Positions 26,516-36,272 of a stretch of DNA of 64,000 bases are shown one piece after another. The notes under the pieces are model-generated. The model did not search any database, had not been told where the DNA came from, and saw nothing but the letters and a program-made list of their open reading frames with translations. This DNA comes from Enterobacter sp. BIGb0383 (GTDB taxonomy: Bacteria; Pseudomonadota; Gammaproteobacteria; Enterobacterales; Enterobacteriaceae): assembly GCF_003751845.1 (NCBI RefSeq), contig NZ_RJKQ01000005.1, forward strand, positions 284,135 to 348,134, written 5' to 3'. The translations under genes and the position numbers were made by a program. Position 1 is the first letter of the stretch, and every line of letters starts with the position of its first letter.

Positions 26516-27295
26516 TCAGAAGGTCAGGCTTTCACCATCTTCCGGGATCGCTACCCTGTCTGCAATCCCCTGCTGCTGCGTGAACTCGCGCAGCTCACGA
26601 CGGCTAAGCAGACAGTGGTTGATTGCTTCCATATGTGACGCGACCAGCGTCGCCGCAGGCAACACCTGAAGCGTACGCAGCGTATCCTGTGCGCCCATAA
26701 TAATCGGGCCAAACTCATCGATATGCGCATCACCGATATTCAGTACCACCACATCCGGCGCAAAACGCTGTAGCGCCTTAAGATAGGGTTTAACCCACAC
26801 CGTATCGCCCGCAATATAGAGCGTTTGCTCATCATGATGGGTAAAGACCAGCCCGCAGGCATCCCCCAGTCTTTCGGCCACAGGAGGCACCGCATAAGCG
26901 TCGTTGCTACCGTGCTGGCCCTCGATCTTGTAAATAGTCAGCCCGTCGGTAAAGACGTTTTCATCCTGCAGGACGCGCACATTCGTGAACCCCTGAGAGC
27001 GGATCAGCTCTGCATCCGCCTGGTGCTGGGTGTAAATCAGCTTATTCGACGGAATGCATTTCTGGGCGGCGTCATCCCAGTGATCCATATGGGTGTGGGT
27101 CACAATAACAATATCGGCTGCAAGCAGCGTCTCAACCTGCACCGGAAGCGCGACCATCGGATTGCGCAGATGGGAACGCGCCGTGCCGGCAAAGCCTTCC
27201 CAGGCCTCTTTCTCCGCCAGCATCGGGTCGATAAGAAAGGTGGTTCCGGCATACTCCAGCAGCAGCGTGGCATTACGAATTTGAGTCAGTTTCAT
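26516..27295 (-). CDS. MBL-fold metallo-hydrolase (UlaG-like)
   Basis: 259-residue metallo-beta-lactamase-fold hydrolase with the metal motif HTHMDHWDD, a second His in GQHGSND, Asp in YIAGDTVW and a C-terminal His in ASHMEAINH. The N-terminus MKLTQIRNATLLLEYAGTTFLIDPM is typical of the UlaG-like branch. The start with AGGA 5 nt upstream is preferred over the longer frame. Substrate unknown. Confidence 0.82.
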   Translation of the reverse strand: MKLTQIRNATLLLEYAGTTFLIDPMLAEKEAWEGFAGTARSHLRNPMVALPVQVETLLAADIVIVTHTHMDHWDDAAQKCIPSNKLIYTQHQADAELIRSQGFTNVRVLQDENVFTDGLTIYKIEGQHGSNDAYAVPPVAERLGDACGLVFTHHDEQTLYIAGDTVWVKPYLKALQRFAPDVVVLNIGDAHIDEFGPIIMGAQDTLRTLQVLPAATLVASHMEAINHCLLSRRELREFTQQQGIADRVAIPEDGESLTF

Positions 27296-27746
27296 GGTTA
27301 TCCTGGCGATGTGATTAACGATACGACCAGTATAAAAAGAGCGTGCAGAGGGAGTGATATGGCTAAGGGACAATGTTCGATGGGATTGGGCCAGATAGAG
27401 AAGATGGGCTGCACGATTAGTGACAGCACGCTATTTTATATCATTATCTTACCCAAAGACCATTTCATCTCCACCTGAAAATGTCAAAGATACAGAATCA
27501 GCAATACTGAGAATAAATAAATCAACGTTAAACAGGCAGAGTGGAGCACTAACGAAAGTGATCCCGACAAAGCGCAAACCAAAAAATAAGTATTTTGAAA
27601 ACATTTATTCGACGACTACGCACGCCGTGACCTGATCCCACCAGAGCTTTATCCCTCTGTAAACGCAGAGCATTTTTGCATTCGTGTGAAATGCATTGCG
27701 CCCCAGAAAAATAGAATCTCTGGGGCGTTCGCTCATGTTTAAAGAG
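27296..27746. other. AT-rich intergenic stretch at the edge of the foreign block
   Basis: No supported gene; the frames present are short and lack ribosome-binding sites. A CGCCCCAGA/TCTGGGGCG hairpin at 27699-27727 lies just beyond the toxin stop codon and may mark the end of its transcript, though it has no proper T-run. Base composition changes here from the GC-rich flank to AT-rich DNA, so this is a likely left boundary of the island. Confidence 0.45.
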
Positions 27747-29849
27747 CTAACTATCCACGGCGTTATCTCCGAAAACATGCAAATAAAACGAGAGTATTTG
27801 TGCTGGAGAAACACGTTCTAAAATGGCGGATATATTATCTGGACAGTCTTCCGGGATCTTCCCTGAGAAAAGACCTTCTAACTGATCACTGGTTGATGAC
27901 ATTTTTACCTTGCTCATAAATAAAATTATTTTTGACATATCGTCCTGGCTTAAATCCTGATCGCCAAAATATTGTTGTGTAATTATCTGGAGATCTGAAT
28001 CATCTGCATTTTTTAATACCAGGATATCTGATAAATTTTTTCCTACAGTTGTAAGTGCAAATCGAGCGCTATCCGCATCATACTTATTCCTCCCGTCAGT
28101 GGCATCTATACTGCCTAATTTAAGCATGCCCTCCATAAGCAACCCTGCCTTTGTTTTCTGACTCGGCGGTACATCCAGATCAGATGCGTTTGCCAGGGGA
28201 TAAACCGGGGGTCTTTCACTCTGAGTTGCTGAAGAACGCCCAATACCCAGTTTTCGTCTGACCGCAAGGGTTGCTTCAGATAAGTGATAAACTGCGGCAT
28301 TACCCATATTTGAGGCTGTCGCTGCGACTGGATTTCTGTGCGGTTTGGAAAATGAACTTTCGCCAGGGTCTAAGCCACGTAACGGTGTGAATTTACCGTA
28401 GTATGCTTTAACTTTCACCCCCAGTTTATTTGCTATTGCCTGCGCCTGTGACAACGCCCCCATCGTCTTGCCATAACAGGATTGCAAGTCTATATATCTG
28501 ACCTGCTCAATAGGGATTCCGCGTGAGCTAAGATAGTCACGAATAACTTCGCTAACGGCCTTTGCGGTATAATGTCCTGTGTCTCCAGGGTATCCATGAG
28601 CCCGGATAATTACGATACTATTATTGGGGCCCATCTCGATATAACTGTCAGGGCCGAAAGGTTTGTAATAATTGTTTGCCGATTGAGAAGAGGAAGCATC
28701 TCTCGTTACTTCAGGCTCACTTACGGAGCTACCTGTACGATCGCTGGTTGCCGGCTTCGCATCTTCGATTGGGTAGAATAAGGGGGCTGGTTGGCTGGGA
28801 GTGACTTTCGCACCTATATTTTGATACCATGATGGTGACTTGAGCAGCTCACCATCAGGAATGACCTTGTGGGAATTAGTATATTCGGAATATGAGCTAA
28901 AGGGTGAGGTATTAACTCCTCCGGTAACAGGAACCAATTTAACCAACGTCTTCGTTTTATTTCTCAGCCCATCCTGCCATCGGGCAATCCAGTTACTTTT
29001 TGTATCAATAACAGGTCCGGTAAATTCATATTGTGCAAACTGACCTGCCGTCAAATCAACAACCATTTCTGAGCCATCTTTCTTGACCATAACCACGTAG
29101 TGATTAAGCGGCATTGTATCTGGCCCACCGTTAGGCCAAATGCCTAGCTCGACTATTCTGGCATCGCCATAACCCTTTTGACTTAATATCTTTTTGATAG
29201 ATACAGCAGCATTTGCACAATTTTCTTTTGGATGCGTTATATAGGCATTGTAATCATTACCCATGCCTGACTTCAGGTCAGTTGTTACACTCCTGATGAG
29301 TTCCGTTTCAGTCTCAGTTGCCGGCTTATACTCCTGAGCGACAAGTACAGGTTCACGTGGTGTCGGCTCGATACCGCCATTACGATTTAAAGATGATGGC
29401 CCGGCTTCAGAGGCTACAGGCTTCTGCGCATCCTCTGAAGCCAATTTTTGATAATATTTTTCCTGTACTTCGCTGGCGGAGGTAAATACAAAAAAAGCCT
29501 GAACCCCATCTTTATCAGGTTTTTCAAAATAACTATCAAATTGGCTCATCCCTTTTCCAGACATAGGGTGCTTATAATGACTTCCAGAGACATTCCTGCC
29601 AATTTTATTATATTCCTTGCTACGATCAATTCCATTCATCGCGTCTAAGAAATCAGCACCATTGGCCTGATAAAGATATATTTCCTTATCGGTAACGTGT
29701 ACGTATGCTATATGGTCATAAACTACATTACCGTCTTTACGCCGTTCACCTACATGTATAAAACCGGATTCAGTAATAGCGGCAGACGCAAATTTTGTTA
29801 AAGGCGTTTTATTCTGCAAACCAAATACATCACGATAATGTTCGGAGCC
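27747..29849 (-). CDS. C-terminal half of a giant toxin/effector-like protein (cysteine-enzyme domains)
   Basis: The frame is continuous with the large gene upstream (30090-36161): after the amber codon at 30090-30092, 65 sense codons run into this frame. It may be translated alone from the ATG at 29849, which has a GGGGAGG ribosome-binding site; a TTG lies at 29894. In the frame counted from the TTG, a papain-like/glutamine-deamidase pattern is visible (ENC226ANAAVSI, NH265YVVMV, VVD280LTAGQF). A second catalytic-looking pair is VIIRAH433GYPGD with YIDLQSC473YG, reminiscent of clostripain/C80-like peptidases. The protein is soluble with Ser/Pro-rich linkers and no signal peptide. Composition is AT-rich. 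Function is inferred from motifs only. Confidence 0.7.
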   Translation of the reverse strand, partial: GSEHYRDVFGLQNKTPLTKFASAAITESGFIHVGERRKDGNVVYDHIAYVHVTDKEIYLYQANGADFLDAMNGIDRSKEYNKIGRNVSGSHYKHPMSGKGMSQFDSYFEKPDKDGVQAFFVFTSASEVQEKYYQKLASEDAQKPVASEAGPSSLNRNGGIEPTPREPVLVAQEYKPATETETELIRSVTTDLKSGMGNDYNAYITHPKENCANAAVSIKKILSQKGYGDARIVELGIWPNGGPDTMPLNHYVVMVKKDGSEMVVDLTAGQFAQYEFTGPVIDTKSNWIARWQDGLRNKTKTLVKLVPVTGGVNTSPFSSYSEYTNSHKVIPDGELLKSPSWYQNIGAKVTPSQPAPLFYPIEDAKPATSDRTGSSVSEPEVTRDASSSQSANNYYKPFGPDSYIEMGPNNSIVIIRAHGYPGDTGHYTAKAVSEVIRDYLSSRGIPIEQVRYIDLQSCYGKTMGALSQAQAIANKLGVKVKAYYGKFTPLRGLDPGESSFSKPHRNPVAATASNMGNAAVYHLSEATLAVRRKLGIGRSSATQSERPPVYPLANASDLDVPPSQKTKAGLLMEGMLKLGSIDATDGRNKYDADSARFALTTVGKNLSDILVLKNADDSDLQIITQQYFGDQDLSQDDMSKIILFMSKVKMSSTSDQLEGLFSGKIPEDCPDNISAILERVSPAQILSFYLHVFGDNAVDS

Positions 29850-30089
29850 CATAACCTCCCCTCGCTTATCCTTCTTTGCAATTGTATTTAACAACCAGTC
29901 AGTTTGTTTAGGTGTAATAACCTCAGCCTGACCGGCATTTCTAATTGCAGTGCCATAACAGATATTAGAATAGGATCCAGCACCTTGCCTTTTACTCTCC
30001 AGGTTAATTTTTTTATCGAGATCCGCTGCGCTTACTTTCCCTAAAGATCTATAACGCCATAGAGTTTCATGTATCCAGGAACCCCTAAC

Positions 30090-33000
30090 CTATTTATTAT
30101 CACCATCTTTTGACATCTCAAAAACACCATCACGAACCCTGCCCCTGATATAAGAGCTAAAGTATTTAAAAGATCTTACGCTTTCATCAGGAGTAGTCTT
30201 CTTGATATTCTGGAAATAGTTATCTGGCTGCTCTCTCCTTTCCAGGGCATCGCTAAGACCTTGCTCATTCGAGGATCCTGGACTCGTACTGGTTCCTGCC
30301 GATGATGTCTCAATTGCAGGACTTCCAGCATCAGGAAGTGCAGATTTCCCGCCAGCGTTTTGTAGCACATACGCGAGCATATGGATATTATTCCCCTGCT
30401 TCCAGGTCATTCCATTATCACGGGAAATCTCTATCGTTTCGTTTTTCTTCCTGCCAAGAATTATTGTTCCACGAATAGTGAACGGATGAATTCTCTCTGC
30501 AGGGGGTATCCTCACATCTGCGGAACTTACATCTGCATTGTATGGCATATTTCTTTCATCGCCTGCGGGGCGATGACTCGGAACGGTTCGATCAGCAGTT
30601 TCATGCGGTGTAGCCTGACGACTTTCCTGCGGCTTAACCGAAAAACTATCCACAGGTGGAGGCGAACTCATTTTAACATTTAAGAAAATGCGCCTTGCCG
30701 TATACCAGGCATCTTTACTACTTATACCAGCGTTGAGAAGAGCCTGATAAATATGGAGAGGATCCCCAGTTTCTATAGCCGTCTTTATGCTTATACCAAG
30801 CCCAGCCGCATCCATGGATTTTTTACCAAATATGATAGAGTATTTGGCGACTTTTGCCCCAGCCTTGCTGAACTTCCCGACGGCTTTAGCAACTTTAGCT
30901 TCAGGAATCAAATTAACAGCTAAACTGGCCACCTGGAAAGTGTCGGGATCCTTACCTTCAAGTATATCAGCAGATATTGCCGAAGAAGCCTGTGCTATTC
31001 CTATGGTAGCCCCACCGGGGATAAATATTATGACAGCGGAAAGTGTTGCGTCAATCCACTGCCCTTTTCTCGCCGCTGCTTTTATATTTATCTGTGCTTG
31101 CTCCTGAGACTCTCTGTTGGCAATGCTTTTGTTTTTTTGCACTGCAACTGAAATAGTTTCAGCTGGACGTTCAATACCTCGCATAATTTTTATGTGCCAG
31201 GGGAGAATATCATTACCCTCTCCTGAATATAATGTTCTGGTGCGAAGGAAACCCGAGTCGCTAACGTCAAGCCCGGAGATTGATTTCTTTATTACATTTT
31301 TGTTTTTAACCCACTCGTCATAGTGTGCTACTTTTTTTGTGCCCACCCAGGCACTACTGTCTAACCGACTTTCTGCAGCCTCTTTATCATCATCAAAAGC
31401 TTTGGAAATCTGGTCGGACAGACTGATAATATCCGTCCGGGCCTTTGGGGTATAATTAAAGTAATCCTCAAACTTGAAGTCCCCAGATTTTACGTCCCGG
31501 AACGCATGAGGCCCGTTGGTGTACATATTATGACCGTCGATGGACGTGGAAGGCAGGCGTTCCTCAAGTGCTGAACTAAGATCACTCTCACCTTCAATAT
31601 AGCTATATTCTTTGGGCGAATCCAGATCAACCAGAACCCCTGTCTTAGCACCGAAGCTATCCGGAATAAAGAAGCAATTAAGAAGTTCATAACCATAGAT
31701 ATCAACACTGGTAACACGTTCTTTCCCGATCCTTGCCTCATAAGCATTTATGCGCGCCAGGGGAGAAATCGTTTTATCGTTCTCAATTTTCAAAAGCACA
31801 TATTTCATTGCGTTGTAATAAGCTAGTGACTTATACTCAGGAATTAGTTTACTATAACGGTCATCCTCAGCTTCACTTGCAGCCTCATCACTCGCTATTT
31901 TACGTAACCATTGATAATGGATCGCCTTAAATTTAAGTTTTGCAAGTTCTTGCATATCACCATTATACCCTCCTCCACTGGCATCAAGCTCTTCTTTTAC
32001 AATTTTTATTTTGCTTTGAAGATCCTGGATTTTAATATCATATGTAGATGCAATTTGCGGCCTGGAGTCAATATCTTCGGCGATGTTCGAAAACTCATAA
32101 CGCAGTGCTGCATCAGTTTTATTCCCTTCTATATATTCACGTAACTTATCCCTTGTGGATTTAATATAATTTAAATCCACAATGCATTTTTTACTCGCGT
32201 CAGAGATGTCTCGATCTTCGTTATTTGAATTCAATTTTAAATCATTTAAAATGTCATCTTCAGAATCAAATTTATCCTTTGATACCCCCTTCAATTTAAA
32301 ATATTGATGCAGTGATATGCTATATACCCCCTCCGCGACACTTACATCCTCAATACATTTTTCTAAACCACGGTAGTACTGTACATCTGCCTTGTTAATT
32401 TTCGACAGGTAATCAATAACCTGGTTATCATCAAGATTAAGATTACCAGGTATATCGTATAGATAGTTTGATGCTCCCAGGATAGGGCCGCTCTGTTGTT
32501 CTCGATCTAAAACATCTGCAGGTTGATAATTATTCTCTTGAGTCAATGATACTACGGAGTCATCACGCCGCAGGTCCACAATACTATTTTCAACCTCAGT
32601 ATTAACACGCTGGAAAGCTCTCATGATAATTTCATCACCATTATCACTGGCTTTTGTTATATGACGACTAATCGCAGCATCAAGATACAGAGCAAATGTG
32701 TCGAAATCTACATTTTGATGTTTTATTATATTATTAGCATCTTCTCTTAATACACGAAACACTTCACCATCATGTTTAACCAGTCTTGATAAAAAATACT
32801 CAGCCTTGATATTTTCCTTGCCGACAAATTTCCATCTTTTTGCCCCCCCAGGAACTGGATTGATCGAAAAAGCTTGATCGCCTACAAGGATAGATAATTC
32901 CTGCCCCCCAACATTTCGCACATTCCAGTATTGCCCACTGAGATAAACCCAGTTATATTCCTCTCTAATGAGGTTGCCATATTCATCGTTATAACTTATA

Positions 33001-36000
33001 TCCAGAACATCCCCCTCTTCCATAGCAGGGGAAAATTCAGGCGGTGCATAAGGTCGACAGCCTTGTTTAACTTTACCGTCCATATACCATTTTAGCACGG
33101 CAAAATCGACATCATCCTCTGAATAGTTTTCCCATTTCACCGCCTTCGGAGTATTTTTCACAATATCTTCTATTTCGGCATCACTAAGCTCAAGCTCATA
33201 AAGGGGACTGCCTGAGGATTGAGCAGAGCGTTTATTTATGCCTGATAAAGGCTCCTCATGAGCGCTCACTCCGGAAGTTAATTCGATGTCTTCAGCAGCA
33301 TTCGAATTATTATACTTATCCAGATACGCCTTCATTTGCACGGCCGCTGCCTTTTCTTTCTCAGTCTCACTAAGTTCATGAAGAGGTTTGGCCGAAGATT
33401 GAATAGAACGTTTTTTTCTCTTTGATGAGGATTCCTCACTACCGTGACCAAGAACAGACACTTTCGCATCATTATCCCGTGCAGAAGTGATAGGGGATTT
33501 TACTGAGGAATGTAATTTTATTTCCGCGGCAGTATTCGAACGATTATATTCTTCCAGAATTTGGTGCATTTGTTCGGTGGCTGCTTTTTCTTTGGCCAGC
33601 CCATACACCGCGTTAAATACCTGATTAACCCCGGCATAACCTCCCCGCCAGAGCATGTCTTCCGGCAGATCGGTTAGCGTTTCGGTAACAAATTTCCTGG
33701 CGTATTTATCTTCCCGGAATAAGCGCTCGACCGTGATTGCCGCAGATACGCCCAGACCTACCAGAGGCGAAAGCGACATGGTCAGCCTGAATGCCCCTCT
33801 GGAAAGCTGATTTTCTATAAATTGTGCTTTAATCCGTGTGGCCGGACCCTGGCCAAATTTAACACCACGCTCTATGGCTTTAATTCCCCGGAACATCTCT
33901 AGTCCAGTTCTTGCACTCCGAAGAACAAGCCGTCCCGGTAGAGAAGCAGGGCTGGAGACCACTTTGAACCCCTGTCTTATGGCGGCAGAAATGGCACCGC
34001 TGACAACTTTCTTCTGTGCCCAGCGCTTTATATCGTCCGGTAAAGTACGTGTTCCCGCCAGAATCTCTTCCGGGGTCGCGGGCCAGGTCGTCGTATGCCG
34101 AGCCGCGTGTTTTAATTCCAGTTTCAGCCGCTGCTGGAATCTCTCAGCCCCGGGATCTGTCTTTTTGCGGAAAGAATGGGGGTTATCTCTCACCACACTC
34201 ATCAGACTCTGCTCAAATTCGGCGGCTGCAGCCTCCGGGTTTTTAGGCTCTGTCTCCCGCAGATAACTCTGTTTTAAATCCTCCGCCCATTCTGCGACGC
34301 CGCGTGCCAGCATGCCGGCGCGGGAGTAATAACTCAGGGATTCACCGGTGATCCTCGCTACCCCCTCACTGACTCTGCCTTTAAGAAGACTTAATTCGCG
34401 CAGCCAACGTTGCACTTCCTTTCTCAGATCTTGTCCGCCGGCATGCCCGTGCCGGGCCAGGCGGACCGCAGAACCTTCAATATCACGTGCAATGATGGCA
34501 ATTTTATTGATCGCTGTTGTCATGACGCCATCAAACTGGTCAATTCCCTGCCACTCTCCTTTGTCCGATTTTTTCTCTCTTAGTATCTCCGATAGCCCGT
34601 AATAAAAATCATCGGCCCATTTTTCCTGTGCAAACAGGATTACCGGCGCAATCAGCTCCGTTAATTTATCCTCCGATCGCTGAATTTTCCCCTTCCAGCG
34701 TACCGTTTCCTGATCTAACTGTTCATCGAGTACCGCATTGAGCACATGCCGGGGGCTAAAATAAACCGTCTGCGCCAGCAGGCTCTGATGCTGCTCCACC
34801 GACTCCTGCAGCTCCCAGGCCGCTGTGGGTAACAGCCTTAACCGACGCTCAATCTGGTGTAATTCGTCCAGCAGCAGCAGTCCCGTTTCTTTGACTGAGC
34901 TTTTGACACCATCAGACCCGATGGCGGGTTGCCAGCCCAGCAAGGGGCGCGCTTTCCACACGGTTTCTTTGAGCGCCGTCCCCACACTGCTGGTAGCGAA
35001 ATAGAGACCCTGTTGTTGGGTGCGCAGCTTTTTGGGAGTCTGTCTGATCAGGGCGATAGCCTCGTCCACGGGATCCTGATAGACCTCAGGGCTTTCCTCG
35101 TCCACAGGACGAAGGTCCGCGCTCTGCTGCCGGAGTGTCGCTGCCACCTCCATCAGTGCCGCTGTCACGGGGAGAATGAGGCGGGCTATCCTGATATGAA
35201 CAGGCTCATCACGCTTTTGTGGTCCCGAAGAGTCCGGCGGGGTATTTCCTGAGAATACCCGAATATGAAGATAGCGCAGGGCATATTCTCTGGCATCTCT
35301 GGCACCGTCAAGCAGTCGGTCAGCCGTGCTGTCCAGATATGTCGCCATTTTTATTCGCATGACCCGATCTTCTGCCAGCAGCGAATGTTTTAATTTGCTG
35401 AATTTGGCGTTTTCCGTCCTGAATTCATTCCCCTTACTCGACATCAGGCCCATAAGCTCGTTTTTGGTCCGGATGTAATCATCGCTGCTGGCCGTTAACA
35501 CACCATGTGCATTGAGTCTTGTTATTGCCTCCCCCGCCAGCGCATGCAGATGCCTGTTAACCTCCTCATCAACCTTTGCTGCCCATCCTTTTTCTCCGAC
35601 CATACCAGCAGCGTCAAGTGCTTCCAGAGCAACACGAATGTTACCGGTCATATCATTCGCCTGGTCCAAAGCTTCCTGTATTTCAGGCGAGGTTTCCGAC
35701 GGATCCGCTAACCTTGCTATGTTTTGCAGATATCTCCTTGCCTCCATCAGTATGCCCAGCCAGGCCGGATGGTTATCGACAGAAGACGTGCTATGCAGCA
35801 TGGCCTCTAATCGACTCAGCGCATTGCGGTCTACTCCCCTGATGTTATATCCCTTACGCAGGTACTCTTCGAATTCCGGTCGCTTTTGCTGAAACTCACC
35901 CTCAATGATGTTTATCAGCCCAACACCCTGCTGCAAAAATGCACCAAACCGGTTGTTATCTCCTTTATCTGATGGTGAGGAAGAATTTCCCTCGTTATTA

Positions 36001-36161
36001 TCCGGAGGCAAATGAAAATTATCCCCTGATAACGGCTGAGACTGTTGCGGGTCGTCTTCCTCGGATATTTCGTCAAGAACCTCCAGGAACAAAGAATCTA
36101 CTTCTTCATGACTTTGTTCTGATATTTCATTGTATTCTTTCATTTTGCTGACGAATGGCAT
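30090..36161 (-). CDS. Giant toxin/effector-like protein, N-terminal part, ended by amber codon
   Basis: 2023 residues from the ATG at 36161, chosen because GAGG sits 8 nt upstream; the frame is open to a GTG at 36272 without a ribosome-binding site. The N-terminus is acidic and disordered (EISEQSHEEVDSLFLEVLDEISEEDD), with no Sec signal. Residues about 100-750 are mostly helical. Glycine/alanine-rich hydrophobic segments occur near 787-810 and 1695-1720 (VIIFIPGGATIGIAQASSAISADIL) and could insert in membranes. Two imperfect tandem repeats with KRKKRS-like basic sites lie at about 854-997. No family is recognised with confidence; the size and plan resemble large enterobacterial toxins. GC content drops sharply after about residue 850. 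The TAG stop is followed by open frame. Confidence 0.72.
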   Translation of the reverse strand: MPFVSKMKEYNEISEQSHEEVDSLFLEVLDEISEEDDPQQSQPLSGDNFHLPPDNNEGNSSSPSDKGDNNRFGAFLQQGVGLINIIEGEFQQKRPEFEEYLRKGYNIRGVDRNALSRLEAMLHSTSSVDNHPAWLGILMEARRYLQNIARLADPSETSPEIQEALDQANDMTGNIRVALEALDAAGMVGEKGWAAKVDEEVNRHLHALAGEAITRLNAHGVLTASSDDYIRTKNELMGLMSSKGNEFRTENAKFSKLKHSLLAEDRVMRIKMATYLDSTADRLLDGARDAREYALRYLHIRVFSGNTPPDSSGPQKRDEPVHIRIARLILPVTAALMEVAATLRQQSADLRPVDEESPEVYQDPVDEAIALIRQTPKKLRTQQQGLYFATSSVGTALKETVWKARPLLGWQPAIGSDGVKSSVKETGLLLLDELHQIERRLRLLPTAAWELQESVEQHQSLLAQTVYFSPRHVLNAVLDEQLDQETVRWKGKIQRSEDKLTELIAPVILFAQEKWADDFYYGLSEILREKKSDKGEWQGIDQFDGVMTTAINKIAIIARDIEGSAVRLARHGHAGGQDLRKEVQRWLRELSLLKGRVSEGVARITGESLSYYSRAGMLARGVAEWAEDLKQSYLRETEPKNPEAAAAEFEQSLMSVVRDNPHSFRKKTDPGAERFQQRLKLELKHAARHTTTWPATPEEILAGTRTLPDDIKRWAQKKVVSGAISAAIRQGFKVVSSPASLPGRLVLRSARTGLEMFRGIKAIERGVKFGQGPATRIKAQFIENQLSRGAFRLTMSLSPLVGLGVSAAITVERLFREDKYARKFVTETLTDLPEDMLWRGGYAGVNQVFNAVYGLAKEKAATEQMHQILEEYNRSNTAAEIKLHSSVKSPITSARDNDAKVSVLGHGSEESSSKRKKRSIQSSAKPLHELSETEKEKAAAVQMKAYLDKYNNSNAAEDIELTSGVSAHEEPLSGINKRSAQSSGSPLYELELSDAEIEDIVKNTPKAVKWENYSEDDVDFAVLKWYMDGKVKQGCRPYAPPEFSPAMEEGDVLDISYNDEYGNLIREEYNWVYLSGQYWNVRNVGGQELSILVGDQAFSINPVPGGAKRWKFVGKENIKAEYFLSRLVKHDGEVFRVLREDANNIIKHQNVDFDTFALYLDAAISRHITKASDNGDEIIMRAFQRVNTEVENSIVDLRRDDSVVSLTQENNYQPADVLDREQQSGPILGASNYLYDIPGNLNLDDNQVIDYLSKINKADVQYYRGLEKCIEDVSVAEGVYSISLHQYFKLKGVSKDKFDSEDDILNDLKLNSNNEDRDISDASKKCIVDLNYIKSTRDKLREYIEGNKTDAALRYEFSNIAEDIDSRPQIASTYDIKIQDLQSKIKIVKEELDASGGGYNGDMQELAKLKFKAIHYQWLRKIASDEAASEAEDDRYSKLIPEYKSLAYYNAMKYVLLKIENDKTISPLARINAYEARIGKERVTSVDIYGYELLNCFFIPDSFGAKTGVLVDLDSPKEYSYIEGESDLSSALEERLPSTSIDGHNMYTNGPHAFRDVKSGDFKFEDYFNYTPKARTDIISLSDQISKAFDDDKEAAESRLDSSAWVGTKKVAHYDEWVKNKNVIKKSISGLDVSDSGFLRTRTLYSGEGNDILPWHIKIMRGIERPAETISVAVQKNKSIANRESQEQAQINIKAAARKGQWIDATLSAVIIFIPGGATIGIAQASSAISADILEGKDPDTFQVASLAVNLIPEAKVAKAVGKFSKAGAKVAKYSIIFGKKSMDAAGLGISIKTAIETGDPLHIYQALLNAGISSKDAWYTARRIFLNVKMSSPPPVDSFSVKPQESRQATPHETADRTVPSHRPAGDERNMPYNADVSSADVRIPPAERIHPFTIRGTIILGRKKNETIEISRDNGMTWKQGNNIHMLAYVLQNAGGKSALPDAGSPAIETSSAGTSTSPGSSNEQGLSDALERREQPDNYFQNIKKTTPDESVRSFKYFSSYIRGRVRDGVFEMSKDGDNK

Positions 36162-36272
36162 CGCAATATCCTCAGTAGTCATCCGATAGGAGTGATAACA
36201 GGAAACCTCGGGCATCAGATAAAAATCGACGTAGATTGATTTGTGGCGACCTGGGATGAAGTTTAGAATCAC

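Larger units (their letters stand above)
27747..36161 (-). pseudogene. Combined 2.8-thousand-codon toxin locus split by one in-frame TAG
   Basis: The two long frames are in the same phase: stop codon at 30092-30090, next codon GTT, then 65 codons (including SNICYGTAIRNAGQ) before the TTG at 29894 and the ATG at 29849. Removing one codon gives a single uninterrupted reading frame of about 2804 codons. Either a nonsense mutation has split the gene, the stop is read through, or the base is a sequencing error. The conserved-looking bridge argues that the two halves were one protein until recently. Confidence 0.7.

Noticed and set aside
27699..27727. Hairpin after the giant gene as a classical terminator
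   Set aside because: Stem is good, but there is no T-run on the minus strand side; noted only in the intergenic entry.
27605..27814. 69-codon minus-strand frame overlapping the toxin 3' end
   Set aside because: Out of phase with the toxin, no ribosome-binding site and composition typical of AT-rich non-coding sequence.
30090..30092. Reading the TAG as pyrrolysine or a recoded stop
   Set aside because: No pyl genes or recoding structure was seen, enterobacteria do not use pyrrolysine, and selenocysteine uses TGA. Mutation or simple leakiness is more likely.
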